Positions 6,672 through 11,144 of a stretch of DNA of 11,144 nt are shown in pieces. Source of the stretch: Actinomycetota bacterium. Its GTDB lineage: Bacteria > Actinomycetota > Actinomycetes > Propionibacteriales > Nocardioidaceae. The stretch is taken from positions 1-11,144 of the forward strand of contig WLIH01000032.1 in NCBI GenBank assembly GCA_009702305.1, in the 5' to 3' direction. Made by a program: the position numbers and the translations under genes. The notes below the pieces were generated by a model that was not told where the DNA came from, ran no database searches, and saw only the letters and a list, made by a program, of their open reading frames with translations. How positions within the stretch are numbered: position 1 is the stretch's first letter; every line of letters begins with the position of its first letter.

Positions 6672-7109
6672 ATGAGATCGGCGTACACCTTCGACGGTGC
6701 CTGGACGGTCGCCGCCCCACGCCGGGAGGTGCACGCCGTCCTGGTCGACCTGGAGCGCTACGTCGAGTGGTGGCCGCAGGTGGTCGCGGTGGCCTCGCTC
6801 GGCCCCGACGACGCGCGGGTGCTGTGCCGCTCGCGCCTGCCGTACACCCTCGACCTCGTCCTGCCCGCAGCCTCCCGCGACCTCGACCACCTGCTGGTCG
6901 AGGTCGCGGGCGACCTGACGGGCACGGTGGGCTTCCACCTCGTCGAGGTGGCCGGGGGCACCCGCCTGGACTTCCACCAGGAGGTCCGGGTCGGTCGCCT
7001 GCTGGCCCTGGCGTCGTACGTCGTGCGCCCGCTCCTGGTGTGGAACCACGACCGGATGATGGCCGCCTGCCTCGACGGCCTGCGCGCCCGGCTCGGCGCC
7101 GCCACCTAG
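6672..7109 (+). CDS. SRPBCC-fold protein (polyketide cyclase/dehydrase-like)
   Basis: The 145-residue protein has the outline of the START/Bet v 1-like (SRPBCC) fold. It has an initial strand (YTFDGAWTVAAP, 5-16), the short helices 'REVHAVLVDLERYVEWWPQV' with the typical Y-V-E-W-W-P signature (30-35), a run of antiparallel strands (about 38-107), and a long C-terminal helix (about 111-141). Members bind hydrophobic ligands in a central cavity. Nothing in the sequence indicates the ligand, and catalytic activity is not implied. The ATG lacks a ribosome binding site. The gene is divergent from the phospho-sugar mutase by 43 bases and convergent with the aldo/keto reductase, whose stop is 6 bases away. 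Confidence 0.8.
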   Translation: MRSAYTFDGAWTVAAPRREVHAVLVDLERYVEWWPQVVAVASLGPDDARVLCRSRLPYTLDLVLPAASRDLDHLLVEVAGDLTGTVGFHLVEVAGGTRLDFHQEVRVGRLLALASYVVRPLLVWNHDRMMAACLDGLRARLGAAT

Positions 7110-7115
7110 CCGGCC

Positions 7116-8111
7116 TCAGGCGTCGATGGAGCTCAGGTCGCCGTAGCGGTCGCCGACCACGGCGTCGCGCGGCACGGCTGCGACCAGGGCCTCCAGGTCG
7201 GCCTCGCTCAGGGCGACGTCCACGGCGCCGACGTTCTCCTCGAGGTAGGCGATCCGCTTGGTGCCGGGGATCGGGGCGACGTCGTCGCCCTGGGCGAGGA
7301 CCCACGCCAGCGCGAGCTGGCCCGGAGTGCAGCCCTTCTCGTCGGCGATCGCACGGACCCGGTCGACGAGCCGCAGGTTGGCCTGCAGTCCCTCGCCGTT
7401 GAGGCGCGGGAAGTACGCCGAGCGGCGCGAGTCGCCCTCCTCGAGCGAGGAGTCGGAGGTGATGGCACCCGTGAGGATGCCGCGACCGAGGGGGGAGTAC
7501 GGCACCAGCCCGATGCCGAGCTCGCGCAGCGTGGGGAGGATCTCGTCCTCGAGGTCGCGGGTGAAGAGGGAGTACTCCGTCTGCAGTGCGGTGATCGGGT
7601 GGGTGGCGTGGGCGCGGCGGATGGTGGTCGCGGACGCCTCCGAGAGCCCGAGGTGGCGCACCTTGCCGGCCTCGACCAGCTCGGCCATCGCGCCGACGGT
7701 CTCCTCGATCGGGACGCTCTGGTCGACGCGGTGCTGGTAATAGAGGTCGAGGTGATCGACGCCGAGGCGCTGCAGGGAGGCGTCGCAGGCCGACCGGACG
7801 TACTCCGGTCGCCCGTTGATGCCGACCCGGGTGCCGTCGGGGAGCCGCTCGTTGCCGAACTTGGTGGCCAGCTGGACCTCGTCGCGGCGCCCCGCGATCG
7901 CGGTGCCGACGAGCCGCTCGTTGGTGAACGGGCCGTACATGTCCGCGGTGTCGAGGAACGTCACGCCCAGGTCGAGGGCACGGTGGATCGTCGCGATCCC
8001 GGTGGCCTCGTCCCCGGTGCCGTAGAACTCCGACATCCCCATGCAGCCCAGGCCGAGGGCGGAGACGGTCAGGGGAGAGGTCGTGCCGATGGTGCGCGTC
8101 TGGATGCTCAT
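7116..8111 (-). CDS. Aldo/keto reductase
   Basis: This 331-residue cytoplasmic oxidoreductase would reduce carbonyls with NADPH (or the reverse). The catalytic tetrad of the family is intact: Asp54 and Tyr59 in FLDTADMYG, Lys84 in LATKFG and His127 in YYQHRVD. The N-terminal [12 protein letters not shown] and the late IPGTKR (cofactor phosphate contact) place it in the YakC/AKR13-like group of bacterial reductases. The substrate is unknown. I start at ATG 8111; a TTG four codons upstream is also in frame, and neither start has a strong ribosome binding site. The haem oxygenase gene ends 30 bases upstream on the same strand with no obvious terminator or promoter between them, so co-transcription is likely. 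The 3' end converges on the SRPBCC gene. Confidence 0.92.
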   Translation of the reverse strand: MSIQTRTIGTTSPLTVSALGLGCMGMSEFYGTGDEATGIATIHRALDLGVTFLDTADMYGPFTNERLVGTAIAGRRDEVQLATKFGNERLPDGTRVGINGRPEYVRSACDASLQRLGVDHLDLYYQHRVDQSVPIEETVGAMAELVEAGKVRHLGLSEASATTIRRAHATHPITALQTEYSLFTRDLEDEILPTLRELGIGLVPYSPLGRGILTGAITSDSSLEEGDSRRSAYFPRLNGEGLQANLRLVDRVRAIADEKGCTPGQLALAWVLAQGDDVAPIPGTKRIAYLEENVGAVDVALSEADLEALVAAVPRDAVVGDRYGDLSSIDA

Positions 8112-8141
8112 GTCACCAGCCAAGCGCGCCGGGTCAAACCG

Positions 8142-8822
8142 TCAGCGACGGAAGTCCTCGATCCGGGCACCGAGCTCGGCGAAGAGCGCCTGGTTCATCC
8201 GGAAGGCGACCTTGACCTCCTCGACGACCCGCTCGGTCTCCGCGGGGGTGGTGCCGAGCGCGTCGAGGCGGGCGCGGTAGGCGTCCTTGTACAGCTTCGG
8301 CTTGGCGATCTCGGTGAAGTCGTAGAAGGCGATGCCCTGACCGTCGAGCCCGAAGGTGCGGTCGAGGATCCGGCCGATCGCCTGTCCGCCGGACAGGTCG
8401 CCGAGGTAGCGGGTGTAGTGGTGGGCGGCGAAGAGGCCGCCCCAGGCGGCGCTGGCGAGCACCCGGTCGCGGTACGCCGCGGCGCCGGGGGAGTCGACCG
8501 TGCGGGGACCGCCGGGCAACCAGTGGTCGAGGTCCGCGTCGATCGCGGAGAGCCGCTCCAGGACCGGGTCGTGGACCGCGGCGACCGCCGGGTCGTCCAG
8601 GTGGGCGCGAGCGGTCGACTCGAGGGCGTCGTAGACCTCGCGCAGGCGCAGCAGATAGGCGGTGTAGCCGGCTTCGTTGATGCGACCGGCCAGCAGCTCG
8701 GACATGAAGTCGGAGTGCTCGGCGGCCTCGTGCTCGGCCTGCGACCCGACCCGCATCGCCGTCGACAGGGACGGCTGGAGGTCGCCGGACTCGGTGCTCG
8801 GGTGCTGCTCGATGACGGTCAT
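8142..8822 (-). CDS. hmuO: Haem oxygenase (biliverdin-producing, HmuO-type)
   Basis: The 226-residue protein belongs to the classical haem oxygenase family. It opens haem to biliverdin, CO and Fe2+ with electrons from a separate reductase, so that iron from imported haem can be used. The N-terminal QAEHEAAEHSDFMSELLAGR closely resembles Corynebacterium HmuO, with His31 as the expected axial haem ligand. The distal-helix signature RYLGDLSGGQ (138-147) includes the conserved Asp142. TEIAKPKLYKDAYR (170-183) is the usual late helix. The start at ATG 8822 follows a GGGAG ribosome binding site at about 6-base spacing. The gene is divergent from the haem-binding lipoprotein gene and shares a control region with an iron box and twin palindromes. 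The symbol is by similarity. Confidence 0.93.
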   Translation of the reverse strand: MTVIEQHPSTESGDLQPSLSTAMRVGSQAEHEAAEHSDFMSELLAGRINEAGYTAYLLRLREVYDALESTARAHLDDPAVAAVHDPVLERLSAIDADLDHWLPGGPRTVDSPGAAAYRDRVLASAAWGGLFAAHHYTRYLGDLSGGQAIGRILDRTFGLDGQGIAFYDFTEIAKPKLYKDAYRARLDALGTTPAETERVVEEVKVAFRMNQALFAELGARIEDFRR

Positions 8823-8872
8823 GGGGGCTCCCGCGGGGTCGTGGAGGGCCTGCGTCGGCCGGAGGCAGAAGC

Positions 8873-8887
8873 CTGACACATTGTCAG
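8873..8887. promoter_or_regulatory. Perfect palindrome CTGACA-CAT-TGTCAG (candidate operator, copy 1)
   Basis: Six-base perfect arms flank a 3-base centre. The core TGACACATTGTCA recurs as a near copy 22 bases away. Inverted repeats of this size are typical of TetR- or MarR-type operators. No regulator gene is in the window. It overlaps the proposed -10 of the haem oxygenase gene. Confidence 0.5.
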
Positions 8888-8909
8888 CATGATCGTGACA
8901 CTTCGTCAG
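8880..8909 (-). promoter_or_regulatory. Candidate haem oxygenase promoter
   Basis: On the minus strand, CTGACG (8904-8909) and GACAAT (8880-8885) are spaced by 18 bases. Each matches the sigma-70-type consensus at 4 of 6 positions. The -10 falls within the first palindrome and the -35 overlaps the second, the arrangement expected for repressor control. It leaves a leader of about 50 bases before the ATG. Confidence 0.35.
8896..8908. promoter_or_regulatory. Second copy, TGACACTTCGTCA (candidate operator, copy 2)
   Basis: It shares TGACAC at the left and GTCA at the right with copy 1 and has the same 13-base length. Centre-to-centre distance is 22 bases, about two helical turns, so both would face the same side of the DNA. 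It overlaps the proposed -35 of the haem oxygenase promoter. Confidence 0.45.
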
Positions 8910-8925
8910 GAACGGTCTGGACCAG

Positions 8926-8944
8926 TGAGGTTAGGCAATCCTTA
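8926..8944. promoter_or_regulatory. DtxR/IdeR-type iron box
   Basis: TGAGGTTAGGCAATCCTTA matches 15 of 19 positions of the IdeR/DtxR consensus TTAGGTTAGGCTAACCTAA, and 6 of 9 arm pairs are symmetric. It lies 47 bases before the ATG of the haem-binding lipoprotein gene, and a TAGCCT (8952-8957) just downstream is the best -10 candidate there. It implies Fe2+-dependent repression of haem uptake, and possibly of the divergent haem oxygenase gene, as known in corynebacteria. A weaker 12/19 match overlaps at 8946-8964. Confidence 0.7.
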
Positions 8945-8991
8945 GCAATGTTAGCCTGGCCTGACTTGTGACTGCCAGCAGGAGACCCCAG

Positions 8992-10128
8992 ATGACCGGC
9001 CACCGGCCACGATCGCGCCCGCGGCGCCACGCTTACGCGCTGTGGGCACCGACGGTGCTCGCGCTGATCGCGCTGCTCGCCGGCTGCGGCGTCGACCGAC
9101 CTGATGAGACGAGCGCTCGGTCGTCGGCCGCGCCCGGCGCCGGTGCGCCCGCACTGGCCGACGTCGTCCCCCTCGCCGACGCGCGGGCGTGGGACGGCCC
9201 GTCCTCCGCGGTCGTCGGGGACGACGAGGTCGACCCGGTGGCGAGCCCGACGCCCGAGCTGCCGGTCACGGTGACCGACGCGCAGGGCACCGAGGTGAGC
9301 GTCACCGACGTGAGCCGGGTCCTCGCCCTCGACGTCTACGGCACCCTCTCCCGCACCGTCTTCGAGCTGGGACTGGGTGACCGGGTCGTCGGTCGTGACG
9401 TGTCGACGCAGTTCGCCGAGGCCGCCGACCTGCCGCTGGTCACGCAGAACGGCCACGACCTCAACGCGGAGGCCATCCTCGAGCTCGACCCGACGGTGAT
9501 CCTCACCGACACCTCGCTGGGCCCCTTCGACGTGGTGCTCCAGATGCGCGACGCCGGCATCCCGGTCGTCGTGCTCGACGCGCACCGGGGTCTGGACAAC
9601 GTCGACGACCTCACCGCCGCCGTGGCGACCGCCCTCGGCGTGCCTGCGGCGGGCGAGGCTCTGGTCGCCCGGACGGCTGCCGAGGTCGACGACGTGCGCT
9701 CCGCGATCGCCGCGGTCGCACCGCAGGCCGAGACCGACCGACTGCGCACGGTCTTCCTCTACGTGCGCGGCCAGTCCGGCGTCTACTACATGTTCGGCGA
9801 GGGCTCGGGAGCCGACTCGTTGATCGACGCCCTGGGTCTCTACGACGTCGCCGACGAGATCGGCTGGGACGGCATGAAGCCGGTCACCGACGAGGGGATC
9901 ATCGCCGCCCAGCCCGATGTGGTGCTGATGATGACCGGCGGGCTCGAGTCGGTCGGCGGCGTCGACGCCCTCGTCGAGCGGCTGCCCGCGCTCGCGAGCA
10001 CCCCCGCCGGCGAGCACCGGCGCTTCGTCGACATGGAGGACTCCGAGATCCTCGGGTTCGGCCCGCTCACGGCATCGGTGCTCAACGCCCTCGCGGTGGC
10101 GATCTACGCACCCGAGGCGCTGTCGTGA
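8992..10128 (+). CDS. hmuT: Haem-binding lipoprotein of an ABC importer (HmuT-like)
   Basis: The 378-residue substrate-binding protein would capture haem outside the membrane and deliver it to the FecCD-type permease encoded next. It has an Arg-rich n-region, a hydrophobic segment (about 17-30) and the lipobox LAGC (29-32, lipidated Cys32). A long Ala/Asp/Pro linker (33-88) precedes the periplasmic-binding fold, which starts at PVTVTDAQGTEV. Candidate axial ligands by comparison with Corynebacterium HmuT are His155 (TQNGHDLNAE) and a tyrosine in the FLYVRGQSGVYYMFGEGSGADSL region (Tyr257, Tyr265 or Tyr266). ATG 8992 is chosen because AGGAGA (8980-8985) lies 6 bases upstream; the GTG at 8968 lies before that site. 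The stop overlaps the permease start (GTGA). A siderophore-binding role is the alternative; the neighbouring haem oxygenase favours haem. Confidence 0.88.
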   Translation: MTGHRPRSRPRRHAYALWAPTVLALIALLAGCGVDRPDETSARSSAAPGAGAPALADVVPLADARAWDGPSSAVVGDDEVDPVASPTPELPVTVTDAQGTEVSVTDVSRVLALDVYGTLSRTVFELGLGDRVVGRDVSTQFAEAADLPLVTQNGHDLNAEAILELDPTVILTDTSLGPFDVVLQMRDAGIPVVVLDAHRGLDNVDDLTAAVATALGVPAAGEALVARTAAEVDDVRSAIAAVAPQAETDRLRTVFLYVRGQSGVYYMFGEGSGADSLIDALGLYDVADEIGWDGMKPVTDEGIIAAQPDVVLMMTGGLESVGGVDALVERLPALASTPAGEHRRFVDMEDSEILGFGPLTASVLNALAVAIYAPEALS

Positions 10129-11144
10129 CGCTGATGGCGGAGTCCGCGACCCCGCTCGACTCGACCCACGGCGTACGCCTGCGCGGCGTCGCCGGCCGGA
10201 TCGGGCTGCTCGGCGGGCTGGCGGTCGCGCTGCTCGCGGCGCTGGTCGTCGCCGCCGGCCACGGTCAGCTCGACGTCGCACCGTCGGAGGTGATCGGCTC
10301 GGTGCTGCACCGCGTCGGACTCGACCTCGGGCCGGTGCCGGCCCATCCCCAGGGTGAGACGACGCTGTGGAACGTGCGCTTCCCGCGCGTGGTGATGGCG
10401 GCGATCGCGGGTGCCGCGCTGGCGACCGGGGGAGCGCTGATGCAGGGCGTCTTCGGCAACCCGCTCGCCGAGCCCGGGGTCGTCGGGGTGTCGTCGGGGG
10501 CCGCGGTCGCAGCCGCCTCCGTGATCGTCTTCGACCTCACCTTCGCCGGCACCTGGACGATCGCGATCTGCGCCTTCGCCGGGGGCCTCGTGACCACCAT
10601 GCTCGTCTACGTGATGTCTCGCGACGGCGGGCGCACCGAGGTCGTCACGCTCGTGCTCACCGGGATCGCGCTCAACGCGATGACCAGCGCCGGGCTGGCG
10701 TTCCTCCTCTTCCTCGGCGACCAGCAGGCCCGCGAGGAGATCGTCTTCTGGACCCTCGGCAGCCTCAACGGCTCGCGGTGGGAGTACGTCGGCGTCGTCG
10801 CCCCGCTCGCCGGCGCCGGCCTGGTCGCGGCGATCCTGCTCTCGCGCCAACTCGACCTGCTGGCCCTCGGGGACCGCGCCGCGCGTCACGTCGGTGTCGA
10901 CGTCGAGCGGCTGCGCCTGATGACGATCGTCGTCGTCGCCGTGCTCACCGCCGCCGCCGTGTCGTTCTGCGGGATCATCGCCTTCGTCGGGCTCGTCGTC
11001 CCCCACCTGATCCGGTTGATCGCCGGCCCCGGCCACCGGCTGCTGATCCCGGCCAGTGCCCTGGGCGGCGCCGTCCTGCTGGTCGTCGCCGATCTCTGGG
11101 CACGCACGGCGATCGCCTACGCCGACCTGCCGATCGGCATGCTC
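10125..11144 (+). CDS. hmuU: FecCD-family haem ABC transporter permease (3' end outside window)
   Basis: The reading frame is open from GTG 10125 to the window edge (340 residues). Family members usually run about 20 residues past the last visible motif, DLPIGML, so only the tail is missing. Hydrophobic segments alternate along the protein, as in the BtuC/FecCD/HmuU family. Signatures include RFPRVVMAAIAGAALATGGALMQ (85-107), GNPLAEPGVVGVSSGA (111-126), the cytoplasmic loop LGDRAARHVGVDVERLR that contacts the ATPase (248-264), and CGIIAFVGLVVPHLIR (282-297). The start overlaps the lipoprotein stop by 4 bases and has GAGG at 7-base spacing, indicating translational coupling. ATG 10134 is an alternative start. 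An ATPase gene (hmuV) would be expected just beyond the window. Confidence 0.92.
   Translation, partial: MTLMAESATPLDSTHGVRLRGVAGRIGLLGGLAVALLAALVVAAGHGQLDVAPSEVIGSVLHRVGLDLGPVPAHPQGETTLWNVRFPRVVMAAIAGAALATGGALMQGVFGNPLAEPGVVGVSSGAAVAAASVIVFDLTFAGTWTIAICAFAGGLVTTMLVYVMSRDGGRTEVVTLVLTGIALNAMTSAGLAFLLFLGDQQAREEIVFWTLGSLNGSRWEYVGVVAPLAGAGLVAAILLSRQLDLLALGDRAARHVGVDVERLRLMTIVVVAVLTAAAVSFCGIIAFVGLVVPHLIRLIAGPGHRLLIPASALGGAVLLVVADLWARTAIAYADLPIGML

Noticed and set aside
5225..7402. Plus-strand open frame of 725 codons, the longest in the window
   Set aside because: It runs antisense to the phospho-sugar mutase and then through the SRPBCC gene and into the reductase region in a wrong frame. Its translation is low-complexity Arg/Gly/Pro-rich with no motif.
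8112..8141. A promoter for the aldo/keto reductase based on TTGACC in the gap after haem oxygenase
   Set aside because: No -10 element follows at a usable distance before the ATG, so read-through from haem oxygenase is simpler.
8968..8991. GTG 8968 as the start of hmuT
   Set aside because: The AGGAGA ribosome binding site lies downstream of this GTG and correctly spaced for ATG 8992.
8884..10281. Minus-strand open frame of 465 codons opposite the haem-binding lipoprotein
   Set aside because: It would cover the iron box and the whole hmuT gene on the other strand. Its composition is that of a GC-driven antisense frame.

Overview
The window is uniformly high-GC, with strong G/C bias at third codon positions, frequent GTG starts, GTGA gene overlaps, several genes without a Shine-Dalgarno sequence, and a DtxR/IdeR-type iron box. 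Together these point to an actinobacterium. Gene order and protein features resemble Nocardioides or a relative (genus is inference). I see no mobile element, tRNA, rRNA or CRISPR array, and no gene-free stretch longer than 300 bases; the longest gap is 169 bases, between the haem oxygenase and haem-binding lipoprotein genes.

Region 1 (1-987): the 5' part of a small YbaB-like protein leaves the window on the minus strand. Divergent from it is a short secreted lipoprotein of unknown function.

Region 2 (988-6628) looks like a deoxyribonucleoside salvage segment on the minus strand. In transcription order it holds a phosphoglucomutase/phosphopentomutase-type phospho-sugar mutase, then (after an oppositely oriented PH-domain membrane protein gene) deoC, a complete aldehyde dehydrogenase, and a second short dehydrogenase-like protein lacking every catalytic residue. 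The proposed flow is deoxyribose-1-phosphate to deoxyribose-5-phosphate (mutase), then glyceraldehyde-3-phosphate plus acetaldehyde (DeoC), then acetate (dehydrogenase). The full-length plus degenerate dehydrogenase pair, joined by a GTGA overlap, looks like a two-gene version of the two-domain ALDH16 enzymes.

Region 3 (6672-8111): an SRPBCC-fold protein on the plus strand converges on an aldo/keto reductase on the minus strand.

Region 4 (8142-11144) is a haem-iron locus. A haem oxygenase (minus) is divergent from a haem-binding lipoprotein and an ABC permease (plus; permease cut by the window end). The 169-base divergent region carries a 15/19 match to the DtxR/IdeR iron box and two copies of a TGACA-N3-NGTCA palindrome 22 bases apart that cover the predicted haem oxygenase promoter. 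The aldo/keto reductase follows the haem oxygenase by 30 bases and may be co-transcribed with it.

The genes are packed tightly. Three convergent pairs end 0, 13 and 6 bases apart with no room for dedicated terminators, and two pairs overlap by 4 bases.
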